64,000 nucleotides of DNA, from assembly GCA_945879145.1 (NCBI GenBank), contig CAMCUZ010000001.1, forward strand, positions 1-64,000. Direction: 5' to 3'. The notes under the pieces are model-generated. The model was not told where the DNA came from. It ran no database searches and saw only the letters and a program-made list of their open reading frames with translations. Shown one piece after another: positions 49,551-59,300 of this stretch. This stretch comes from an uncultured Mediterranea sp. (GTDB lineage Bacteria; Bacteroidota; Bacteroidia; Bacteroidales; Bacteroidaceae). A program made the translations under genes and the position numbers. Numbering within the stretch: position 1 is the stretch's first letter; each line of letters begins with the position of its first letter.

Positions 49551-52514
49551 TTAGAAGTTCACCTCTACACCCACGGTCCAGGTCTTGTTGGGGGTGTAGC
49601 TGTAGTCTGTTGAACCGCTGAAATTGTATTGCGGGTCCATACCTTCCAGGTGGGAGAACAGGGCCAGATTGTCAACCGATGCAAATACGCGTACGGAGTT
49701 CATCTTGGCACTGCGCATCCAGCTCTGGGGCAGCTTGTAGCCCAGGGTGATGTTCTTGATGGCGAAGTATGAACCGTCCACCAGGTAGCGGTCGTTGGTA
49801 GTCGTCTTACCAGCCACCTCAATACGAGGTACGTCGGTTACGTCACCCGGCTTCTGCCAACGGCGCAGGGCGTGCTTGTTCCAGTTATTGTTGTAGTACA
49901 TGTTGTTCATCGAACCATTGTACAGACCGTCATACACCTTACCTCCGATAGAGTAGGTGGTCAGGATAGAGAGGTCGAAGCCTTTCCAAGAGAAGTCGGT
50001 GCCGAGGCTACCATAGAGGTCGGGGATGCGGCTACCTAGGTAGTACTTGCTGGTAGAGGCCTTGCTGTAGTCGCTGCTGATGCGTTCGTTGGTGATGTTG
50101 CCGTTTTCGTCCTTGTCATACACCCAGTAGAGCTGAGCACCGGTAGCGGGATCTACACCGGCCGACTTGGCCATGTAGAAGGTGTTGATAGGCATACCTT
50201 CCTTTATACTGTAGATACCGTTGATGATCTCAGGAGACTCGTTGGTGAGCTTCAGCACCTTGTTGCTTACGGTAGAACCCATCCAGGTTACGTTCCAGGT
50301 GAAGTCTTTTGTCTTGACGGGTGTACCTCGCAATTCGAATTCCCAACCCGTGTTGCGCATATCACCCACGTTGTCGTTGTAACCGCTAAAGCCTGTCGAA
50401 AGGGCCATGGGGTAGTTCAGCAGCATGTCGGTGGTCTTCTTGTTGTAGTACTCCACGTTCAGGTTCAAGCGCTGGTCGAAGAGGCTGGCTTCAATACCTA
50501 CGTTGAGGTTGCCGTTCTTTTCCCAAGACACTTTCGTGTTCTCCAGCGTGCTTACCAAGCCACCAATTTGGTTGGAGTTGGCCCAGCTGAGGCTATAGAG
50601 ACTCTGCCATGCATAGAGGCGGCCCAGTGAGTCGTTACCCTGCTCACCGTAGCTCAGCTTCAGTGAGAGGTTGTTTAGCCACTCCAGGTCAGCCAGGAAG
50701 GCTTCCTTAGAGATACGCCAGTTGGCACCTACCGACCAGAAGGAACCCCAGCGGTAATCCTTGTGGAAACGAGAAGAACCGTCGCGACGGAACGAAGCGT
50801 CGAAGTAGTACTTCTCATCGTAGTTGTAGTTCACGCGGCCCAGCCAAGACTCAATGCGGTAGTTGTTGGTGTACGAGTCGGCATCATAGAGCGTTGTACC
50901 GGGGCGCAGTTCCAGGATACCATCTACCAGGTTGGTCTTACCTGCACTCAGGTATTCATATTTATAGGCATAGAATTCATGACCAGCCAGCACGTTCACG
51001 CTGTGCTTGCCGAACGAGCGGTCGTAGGTAAGCAGTTGGTTGAAGGTGTAGCTCTGCATGCGGGTGTTGTACTTCATCAGCAGACCGCCTGCGTTGGCCT
51101 GGTTGCCATGGTACATGTTCATGTAGCTCTTCTGAAGCTGATTGCGATAATCCAGACCGAAGTTGAGGTTCAGCTTCAGGCCTTTGAAGATACCGAACTT
51201 GTCGGAGTCAGAGCCAAATACCATACCGGTACGTACGCTGGCAGCGTCATTCTTCACGTCTGCCTTATCGTCGAGCAGGCCACCCAGCGGGTTGAAGTCG
51301 TTGTAGCTACCCGGACGGCCTCCTTCACCATAGTCCAGCTGAGGCTGACCGCTGGCGTTCAGCAGGTTGTTGCCGTTCGCATCCTTGACGTAAACGGGGA
51401 ACAGGGGAGATACGAACTGGGCTGAATACCATACATTCGACGTAGATGAGCCATCGTAGTCGCTGAAGTTCTGCATGGAGTGAGAGAGTGATACGTTCAG
51501 GTTGCCGCTGAACCATTCGTTTACCTTGGTATTCACGTTGGCACGTGCATTGTAGCGTTGGAAGGCGGTAGTCACCAGGATACCGTCTTCATTCAAGTAG
51601 CCTAAAGAGAACATATACTTGGTCTTTTCGTTACCACCGCTTACTGACAGCTGATGCTCGTGGCGCAGGGCATTATCGCGCAGCAGGGCATCAAGCCACT
51701 GCTCATCCCATGCTGACTGGGCGTCGGGACGTACATAGCCTGTCGTGGGGTCAATAATGTTATCCCATGTGTAGTTCTTGAAGGGATTGTATTGCTCACC
51801 GCCCAACGTGCTGCCTAAAGAAGCGCGTGCAGCAGCTTCGGCGTCGCTCCAGGCATAACCTGAGTTGAAGACGTAGTCATTACGCAAGGCTTCGTAGGAG
51901 AGCTGAACAAATTCTTTCTGGTCCAGCATGTCGTACGGGTCGAGTGCACGCGAAGCCCAACCTACTGTAGAACGCCACTGTACACTGGTCTTACCTTCTT
52001 TACCCTTCTTCGTCGTAATCATCACCACGCCGTTGGCACCACGTGAACCGTAAAGAGCACCTGCAGAGGCATCCTTCAGAATGGTCATCGACTCAATATC
52101 AGAGGGGTTGATGGAGCTGAGGCTACCGTCAAAGGGTACACCGTCAACCACATAGAGCGGGGTGCTCGAAGCGTTGATGGAGCCGTAGCCGCGGATGATG
52201 ACGGATGAGCCAGATCCCGGCTGACCAGAACCAGATGTTGTCAATACGCCCGTGGCCTGACCTTCCAGACCCTTCGTCACGTTGGTGATGGGGCGCGACT
52301 CCAGTTTCTTGTTGTCAATTGTAGAGGCTGAACCGGTAAACGACGACTTCTTCGCCGTACCGTAGGCAACTACCATTACTTCATCAAGCAGCTCAGCATC
52401 AGGCTTCAGCATCACTCTCATATTGGCCTTAATAGCCACTTCAGCCTTCTGCATACCCACGAACGAAACGACTAGAGTCTTCGCCGAACTTGGTATGGTA
52501 CGATTGGAGTTGAT
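49551..52514 (-). pseudogene. SusC-family TonB-dependent transporter, 5'-less silent cassette (left)
   Basis: The frame from 52514 to 49551 encodes the SusC part after the signal peptide and half of the carboxypeptidase-regulatory-like domain: PSSAKTLVVSFVGMQKAEVA, then the TonB box DEVMVVAYGTAKK, the plug (LYVVDGVPFDGSLSSINPSD), and the barrel to a terminal NKTWTVGVEVNF. There is no start codon with a signal peptide; an in-frame TAA is at 52515-52517. The first internal start would leave a protein without signal. Inversion at the 16-bp repeat would supply 66 codons in frame, giving about 1046 residues. I treat it as a storage cassette more than a dead gene. Confidence 0.85.
52480..52495 (-). 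repeat. Left 16-bp inverted repeat (putative recombination site)
   Basis: On the - strand TACCAAGTTCGGCGAA, identical to 56540-56555 on the + strand. Both lie at the same codon position in two susC genes. Outside susC homology stops at its 5' edge. Confidence 0.88.
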
Positions 52515-52517
52515 TTA

Positions 52518-53017
52518 TAGTGAGATAGATTAATATCGCTTCGGGTCCGAGGAACTATGTTCCCCCGCGTCAGAAGTACCTCTCGCAAGGGGTAAGGCTA
52601 TTTATTGTTACCCATTATGCTCTATTATTTGATGTCTAATTGACTTGTAATCAGTGTTTAACGTGGTAAGTTGCGTCCGAATTATACTACCCATTTGCAC
52701 CCATTGTTTGAATTCCTGGTAACGTGTCAATCGAATTTACTGCTCTATATTCGATAAGAGTTCCAAGGATTGGTAAACAAACGAAAGTATGATGACTTTT
52801 GACTCTACAATATTTGTGTAAGTTTATGGATAAATTCAAGAGAATAGTCCTCAAACTCTTGCTCTATACGCTAAAATACCATGTAGATTATAAAATAATA
52901 GTGAATACAGCATTATTATTGGCTATTATTACATGTTGATATAGCCAATAATGCGAATTAAAATTAATTATTGGCTATTTTATTGGCATGATTGAACCAA
53001 TAATCAACAATTATATC
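52518..53017. other. Intergenic region inside the invertible segment, left end
   Basis: About 500 nt, AT-rich, with no gene recognised. It has no usable TAnnTTTG promoter pointing at the left susC. Near the right end it holds the alternating 12-bp repeats (52915-52978). Confidence 0.65.
52915..52978. repeat. Three alternating 12-bp repeats ATTATTGGCTAT
   Basis: ATTATTGGCTAT at 52915-52926, its exact reverse complement at 52941-52952, and again direct at 52967-52978; a partial inverted copy (CCAATAAT) is at about 52997-53004. They lie just upstream of the ATPase promoter and could be operator sites or form hairpins. Confidence 0.88.
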
Positions 53018-53025
53018 TATCTTTG
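52992..53025 (+). promoter_or_regulatory. Promoter of the DUF234 ATPase gene
   Basis: TTG at 52992-52994, 23-nt spacer, TATCTTTG at 53018-53025. An in-frame TTG at 53023 lies inside the -7 element, so translation must begin further on. Confidence 0.65.
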
Positions 53026-53052
53026 CAGAAGGAAATTTCAATTCGTAAGGGT

Positions 53053-54477
53053 ATGAAAGGAAACATCATTGGACGTGAAATAGAGATAGAACTCTTATCC
53101 CGAATATATAGTTCAGGACAAGCGGAGTTTGTGGCTGTCTATGGTCGGCGGCGTGTAGGGAAGACCTTTTTGATACGTGAATACTTTGAGGGCAATCTTA
53201 TTTTCCAAACGTCAGGTTTAGCAAATGCCAACACCGGTGAACAACTGAAGAATTTCTACTACACAATTAAGCGTTACGACCAGACGGTGAGCCGAGAGCC
53301 GGCCGACTGGTTAGAGGCGTTTGAAATGCTCATCAGTTATCTCACTTCGTTAGGTGAAGGGCGGAAAGTGCTGTTTTTTGACGAATTGCCATGGATGGAT
53401 ACCCAAGGTGCCAATTTTGTATCTGCCTTGGAACACTTTTGGAACGGCTGGGCATCAGCTCGCCGAGATATTGTATTGATTGTATGCGGTTCTGCTACAT
53501 CGTGGATGATGAACAAACTGATCAACAACCATGGAGGTTTATATGGCAGGCTCACACGCAGAATCTCTCTCTCACCTTTCACGCTTGGCGAGGCCTCACA
53601 GTTCCTCGCTTCGCGGGGAATCATGTTTTCACCCTACGAAATCGCGGAGACCTATATGATTATGGGAGGGATTCCCTATTACTTGCAAATGCTTGATGCC
53701 AGGCTCAGCCTTGCCCAGAACGTGGACCGGCTCTTGTTTAATCCCAACGGAGAACTTTATGATGAGTTTGCCATACTCTACCGTTCTCTTTTTAATGACT
53801 CCGACTTGTACGTCAAGGTTGTGGATTGCCTGCACCGTAAGGGATATGGTATGACTCGCAATGAAATCTCGGCCGCCTCAGGAATCAAGTCAGGCAAGAC
53901 AATGACCACCATACTTGAAAATCTTGTAGCCTGTGGATTTGTGAGAAAATACGTGAACTATGGTTGCACAGAGCGGAAATCTTTATTTCAGCTCATTGAC
54001 TTCTTTACCTTGTTCCATTTCCGATTCATGCGTGAGAGCTCCTTCCGCAACCTTAGTTTTTGGACCGGGCTTCAGCGGACACCTCGTTTTTATACCTGGG
54101 CAGGCATCTCTTTTGAGATACTTGTTACCACCCATGTGTCCCAAATCAAACAAAAGTTAGGCATTGCCGGAGTAGCCACCAGCGAATATGCTTGGCGAAG
54201 CCGAAAGGATCAAGATAGCGATGGAGCACAGATTGATCTGATTATCGAGAGAGCGGATAATACTTTGAATATCTGTGAAATGAAATTCTCAGAGGGAGAA
54301 TACGCCATCACTAAGGAGTATGAGAAATCTCTCCGACAGAAGGTCTCTACATTCATCGCTCAAACAAAGACGAGAAAGTCCGTTCAGTTGACGTTGATAT
54401 CAACCTACGGCATGAAACGAACTATATACTCTGGATGCATTCAGAACGAGGTCACGTTGGATGATCTGTTTGATTGA
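53053..54477 (+). CDS. ATP-binding protein, ATPase_2 plus DUF234 (nuclease-like) domains
   Basis: A 474-aa protein. The N-terminal ATPase has Walker A GRRRVGKT (31-38) and Walker B VLFFDELPWMD; a winged-helix region follows (MTRNEISAASGIKSGKTMTT), and the C-terminal DUF234 part shows the PD-(D/E)xK-like pattern DGAQIDLIIERA ... ICEMKFSEG. Such proteins are common, of unknown role, and have been viewed as selfish or defence-like ATPases. Here it lies within the invertible segment beside the recombinase. Start ATG 53053 chosen because the promoter overlaps earlier starts. Confidence 0.87.
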   Translation: MKGNIIGREIEIELLSRIYSSGQAEFVAVYGRRRVGKTFLIREYFEGNLIFQTSGLANANTGEQLKNFYYTIKRYDQTVSREPADWLEAFEMLISYLTSLGEGRKVLFFDELPWMDTQGANFVSALEHFWNGWASARRDIVLIVCGSATSWMMNKLINNHGGLYGRLTRRISLSPFTLGEASQFLASRGIMFSPYEIAETYMIMGGIPYYLQMLDARLSLAQNVDRLLFNPNGELYDEFAILYRSLFNDSDLYVKVVDCLHRKGYGMTRNEISAASGIKSGKTMTTILENLVACGFVRKYVNYGCTERKSLFQLIDFFTLFHFRFMRESSFRNLSFWTGLQRTPRFYTWAGISFEILVTTHVSQIKQKLGIAGVATSEYAWRSRKDQDSDGAQIDLIIERADNTLNICEMKFSEGEYAITKEYEKSLRQKVSTFIAQTKTRKSVQLTLISTYGMKRTIYSGCIQNEVTLDDLFD

Positions 54478-54533
54478 AGTCTATTCTCGTTTGTCGTAGC
54501 CATTACCGCTGTATTACAGCGTCATACCCTTCA

Positions 54534-54614
54534 TTTCCCTTAGCGTACTAAGAGGATACTAAGAGGATGCTAAGGGAAAACTATCTAAAAATGATAATTA
54601 CTTTTAGATAGTTT
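54534..54614. repeat. Nested repeats between ATPase and recombinase genes
   Basis: An 11-bp inverted repeat TTTCCCTTAGC (54534-54544) / GCTAAGGGAAA (54569-54579) encloses two tandem copies of ACTAAGAGGAT (54547-54568). Next to it is a perfect 13-bp inverted repeat AAACTATCTAAAA (54578-54590) / TTTTAGATAGTTT (54602-54614) with an 11-nt spacer. It is in the gap between convergent genes, so it may end transcription; it also resembles recombinase-binding arms. Confidence 0.85.
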
Positions 54615-54713
54615 AAGAGTAAAGGCAGACTCCGTCCGTTCTCTGTCGATTGTTCGCTCCGGAGGTGGGGCTAAGCGAAGGAAAAGCGGAGGAACAACGG
54701 AGGAAGGGTCTTC

Positions 54714-55901
54714 TCAGCGTGGTTGTTGCGGCATGCCGTGACTCTCCAAGTCTTGCACAATGGTTCGATCCATCACTTCGGCGTAGATCTGCGTGGTGCG
54801 AACGCTGCGATGGCCCAGCAGACGCTGAACCGTAGTGATGTTGACACCGCTGTAGAGCAACAACGTGGCATGCGTATGGCGGGCAGTGTGGAAGGAGATG
54901 TGTTTCTCTATACCCGCCAGCCGTGCCAGCCGAGAGAGCTGTTTATTAGCGTTCGAGTTGTTCTTTAGCTGGAAAAACAGCTTTTCATGGCCTGCGTAAT
55001 CCACCAAAATCGTCACCGCCTTGCCGCCAAAGAGCAGATGAAGCGGACTCCGCACCGCGGTAGCAGTCTTCACCGAACGGTAACTGAGCCACCACTCATC
55101 GCCCCGATGCACTACGTTTTCCGCCGTCAAACTGCAAAAGTCGGAGTATCGCAACCCCGTGTAGCAACAGAAGAGGAAAGCATCCAGCGTATGACGCATC
55201 TCCTCTCGCAGTGGCTCCCGTCGGAGCTGTTCCATCGCATCAAGCTCCTCTGGCGAGAGGTAGGAGTGGTGAGTGGCTGTCATCTTGATCTGAAATTCGC
55301 GGAAGGGATTATCAGCAAACGGTATAAAGCGGCGCTTGACGGCCAAATTGACGTAGCGCATCAGGTGCTTCAAGTGCTTGGCAATCGTATTGGTGTGGTA
55401 ACGACGTGAAACCAGGAAGGATTCAAAGCTCCGCAGATACTCCAGCGTCACATCATGAAACTGCACCGCTGGGCGGAAAGCCTTCAGCAACTGCCACGTG
55501 CTCTCATGGTTCACCCGTGTAGAGTGTCTGATTTCGGCCGTTTGTAGCTCCGACAGATAGATATCCATAAACGAATGAGGCAGCTTAGATCTCCTTATCG
55601 ACGAGCGTAGCAGCTGGAGAGTCACTTGAAATCCATGCCGCCAGAGGGCCATCTCCATGCGCTCAATTTCCAGCAACTGCTCTTTCAGTTTCCAGTTCAG
55701 TTCCTTGGCCAAAGGATGATACACCACCCGTTGTTTCCTCTCATTCCATTGCGCAGGTTTCAGATAGATGTGCGTAGAGAAGTAGCAACGCCTGCCGTAA
55801 TGCAGAGCCTCGATTTGAACCAGAGCTTCGTCTTTGGCATTTAATCTATTTTTTCGGTTATAGACCAACCTGTAAACAATTTTGTGTGTAAAAGCGTTCA
55901 T
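54714..55901 (-). CDS. Tyrosine-type site-specific recombinase
   Basis: A 395-aa integrase/invertase. An arm-binding-like N-terminus (1-105) and a SAM-like core-binding domain (about 110-200) precede the catalytic domain. Catalytic residues are visible: Arg251 (GLRYSDF), Lys278, His338 and Arg341 (FHTARHTHA), His364 (LGHR) and the nucleophile Tyr373 (TTQIYAEV). It is of the Bacteroidetes type found in conjugative elements and in DNA invertases (Tsr). With no other mobile-element gene near and inverted repeats on both sides, a dedicated invertase for the susC pair is the best reading. Confidence 0.92.
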   Translation of the reverse strand: MNAFTHKIVYRLVYNRKNRLNAKDEALVQIEALHYGRRCYFSTHIYLKPAQWNERKQRVVYHPLAKELNWKLKEQLLEIERMEMALWRHGFQVTLQLLRSSIRRSKLPHSFMDIYLSELQTAEIRHSTRVNHESTWQLLKAFRPAVQFHDVTLEYLRSFESFLVSRRYHTNTIAKHLKHLMRYVNLAVKRRFIPFADNPFREFQIKMTATHHSYLSPEELDAMEQLRREPLREEMRHTLDAFLFCCYTGLRYSDFCSLTAENVVHRGDEWWLSYRSVKTATAVRSPLHLLFGGKAVTILVDYAGHEKLFFQLKNNSNANKQLSRLARLAGIEKHISFHTARHTHATLLLYSGVNITTVQRLLGHRSVRTTQIYAEVMDRTIVQDLESHGMPQQPR

Positions 55902-56257
55902 ATAAATAAGATTTAGAGATTTGTATTATCATCCAAATAGGTTGTAAGGGATTAAACGCACCTATCCCTGCCAGAACAGGGAGCCATGCATCTCTACAAG
56001 CCACACAAGATAAAGCGCAAATTAGCAATATTGTGGGGTAAATAGCACAAATCGAGTCATTGGACCCCGATTTATTTAACAATTTTGATTTAAAAAATGT
56101 GCAAATTCAGAATTGCATTATCGCTATATGACGTACAATTAGATATAAAAAGGAGATAAAATCGGAGCGACTTGTCATAAAACAGATGTTTTGTAACATA
56201 AAACACGACATTTATATATCAAAATGGCATATTTTGAGGGTTTTTACGAAAAAGGCA
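55902..56257. other. Divergent intergenic region, recombinase / right susC
   Basis: About 440 nt in all up to the susC start. No gene. A short hairpin TCCCTG/CAGGGA lies near 55964-55982. No good TAnnTTTG element for the recombinase is seen on the - strand. Confidence 0.6.
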
Positions 56258-56287
56258 TTGCGATATTTATATTTATTAATATATTTG
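56258..56287 (+). promoter_or_regulatory. Promoter of the right susC operon, inside the invertible segment
   Basis: TTG at 56258-56260, 19-nt spacer, TATATTTG at 56280-56287; ideal fit to the Bacteroidota consensus, with ~50 nt of leader before the ATG. It is the only strong promoter directed at either susC gene. Confidence 0.88.
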
Positions 56288-56343
56288 CATTTCGTTAGAG
56301 TAAAGAGACAATTAATGTAAAGTTTAACTTTAAGAGAGAATTT

Positions 56344-59300
56344 ATGAAAAGAAAATTAATGCTGTTATTGGCCTGTCTTTTTGTAGGAATAGGCCTTGTA
56401 ACTGCCCAGACTCAGAGAGTTACAGGTGTTGTAATTTCTGAAGAAGATGGGCAACCAGTGATCGGCGCTTCTGTATTGGTAAAGGGTACACAGCTGGGTA
56501 CCATTACCGGTGTAGATGGTGATTTTACGTTACCCAATGTACCAAGTTCGGCGAAAACTATCATCGTTTCTTTTGTGGGTATGCAGAAGGCGGAAGTAGC
56601 CATCTCAGCTCGTATGAAGGTGAGCTTGAAGCCTGACGCTGAGCTTCTTGACGAAGTAATGGTGGTGGCTTTCGGTACGGCCAAGAAGTCGGCCTTCACC
56701 GGTTCGGCCAAAGTGCTGGGCAATGAGAAGCTGGAACAATCGCAGGTGTCGAGCGTGACCAATGCATTGGCTGGTGCTGTGCCGGGCGTAACCCTGACCT
56801 CTTCTAATGGTGCTCCGGGTGCCTCTTCTTCTATCCAGATCCGTGGTTTCGGTTCACTGAACGCTGGCAACAGCCCGCTGATTATTGTGGATGGTGCTCC
56901 TTACTCTGGTGACATCAGCAACCTGAACCCCAACGACGTAGAGTCAATGACGGTGCTGAAGGATGCTGCTTCTAACGCCCTGTATGGTGCGCGTGGTGCC
57001 AACGGTGTGGTTATCATCACGACTAAGAAGGCTAAGAGTGGTGACGCTGTGGTATCGTTTGATGCCAAGTGGGGTGCCAACAGCAACGCCCTGAAGCGTT
57101 ACAACGTGATTAAGGATCCCGCTCAGTACTACGAAATGCACTACGGTGCCTTGAACCGTTATTATATGGATAATGGCTCCTCTGCAGAAGAGGCTTGGCA
57201 GAAGGCTAACGCCAACCTGTTCGGTCCTGCCGGTAGCGGTGGTGTAGGTTACAATGTATATACTATTCCCGAAGGTGAAGTGCTGATTGGTCTGAACGGT
57301 AAGCTGAACCCCAACGCTACGCTGGGTCGCACCGTAACTTACAAGGGTCAGGACTACTACGTTACTCCTGATGATTGGGATGAAATCGGTACGCGCACGG
57401 GGCTCCGTCAGGAGTACAACTTCTCTGTAAGTGCTGCCAACGACCGCTCTTCGTTCTATGCTTCTCTCGGTTACCTGGAGAACGAAGGTATCACCGAGAA
57501 TTCTGACCACAAGCGTCTGACGGCTCGTCTGCGTGCTGACTATCAAGCCAAGAAGTGGATGAAGATTGGTGGTAACATGTCATACGCTCGCTTCGATTTC
57601 AACTCGCTGAGCAACAACGGTTCTAGCACCTCATCAGGTAACATCTGGGCCTTCACTACCCAGCTGGCTCCTATCTACCCCGCTTACATCCGTACGGCAG
57701 ATGGTAACGTCATGGTGGATGCTAACGGTATCAATGTGATGGACTATGGTAACGGCAAGAACGCCGGTATGTCTCGCCCCTGGATTTCGGACGCTAACCC
57801 CATCCAGGACGTGAAGCTGAACACCAACAACTCTGAGGGTAACGCCTTCTACGGTAATGGTTTCGTTAACTTCAACTTTGTGGAGGGTCTGACCATCACG
57901 TTGAATGGTACTTACAACCTCGATGAGACCCGTGAGACCTACGTCTATAACCCCTACTACGGTCAGTTTGACAGCACGGGTGGTACGGTCAGCAAGGGTC
58001 ACTACCGCACGTACGAATACAACCTGCAGCAGTTGATCAACTACTCACGTACTTTTGGTAAGCACAATGTAGATGTCATGTTGGGTCACGAATATTCAGA
58101 TTATCGTTACTATGCACTCTCTGCCAGCAAGAGCAAGATGTTCTCGCAGAGCAACAAGGAGTTGAATGGTGCTGTGGTTGACGGTCAGAGCGCTGGTTCT
58201 TACAAGAGCCGTACCAACTGGGAAGGTTACTTCGGTCGCTTGCAGTATAACTACGATGAAAAGTACTTCGCTTCGGCTTCTCTGCGTCGCGATGCCTCTT
58301 CGAAGTTCCACCCCGATTACCGTTGGGGTACCTTCTGGTCAGTAGGTGGTGCTTGGTTGATGAACAAGGAAAACTGGTTCAATGTAGATTGGATCCAGGA
58401 ACTGAAGCTCAAGGCTTCTTACGGTATCCAGGGTAACGATAACATCGGTACCTACCGCTATACAGACGTATTTGACATCGTGAACTCAGCAGGTAACGTA
58501 GGTACTTCGTTCGCTGCTAAGGGTACGAAGGATATCACGTGGGAAACCAACGGTAACTTCAACGTAGGTGCTGAATTCCAGCTCTTCAAGCGCATCAGCG
58601 GTAGCTTGGAATACTATTACCGCAAGACCACTGACATGCTCTTCAGCTTCTCGGTTGCTCCCTCGCTGGGTTACTCCAGCTACTACGACAACATCGGTGA
58701 CATGTACAACACTGGTTTCGAATTGGATATGAACGTCAACATCTTGAAGCAGAAGAACCTGCAGTGGGATGTGAACTTCAACATCTCTACGCTGAAGAAC
58801 AAGATTACCAAGCTGCACCCTGACAAGATGGTGGCTACGCAATATACAGCCGATGGCACGGAATACAAGGGTTACAATAGCGGTAGCTTCTTCATCTCGG
58901 AAGACCTCTCTATTTACTCTTGGTATCTGAAGGAATTTGCCGGTGTAGATGCAGAGACTGGTGAATCAATGTGGTATAAGAACATCAAGGACGAAAAGGG
59001 TAACATCACGGGTCGTGAAACGACTAAGACCTACGCTGATGCTGACTACTACATTACGGAGGAGACGACCCTGCCTGATGCATTCGGTGGATTCGGTACG
59101 AAGATCAATGCTTACGGCTTCGACTTCGCCATCAACTTCACCTATCAGCTCGGTGGTAAGCAGTACGATAACACCTATGCTACCTTCATGTCATCACCCA
59201 CGAGCTCTGCCGGTTACAACTTCCATGCTGACCTGCTCAACTCTTGGACTGAAGAGAACCGCAACAGCAACATTCCTCGCTTCCAGTGGGGTGACACCTA

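Larger units (their letters stand above)
52480..56555. other. Putative invertible DNA segment controlling two susC genes
   Basis: About 4.08 kb bounded by the two 16-bp inverted repeats. It contains the DUF234 ATPase gene, a tyrosine recombinase gene, and the promoter and first 65 codons of the right susC. Flipping would fuse the promoter and 5' codons in frame to the left susC and put the stop-containing 52496-52517 end on the right susC. The class of system (tyrosine recombinase and susC/susD inversion) is known in Bacteroides fragilis; this arrangement is inferred from sequence only. Confidence 0.82.

Noticed and set aside
53023..53052. A TTG start for the DUF234 ATPase
   Set aside because: The TTG is part of the TATCTTTG promoter element, so it would not be in the mRNA.
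54714..55901. Recombinase as the integrase of a conjugative transposon or prophage
   Set aside because: No mobilisation, conjugation or phage genes, no tRNA attachment site and no direct-repeat ends are near; the inverted repeats in susC explain it better.
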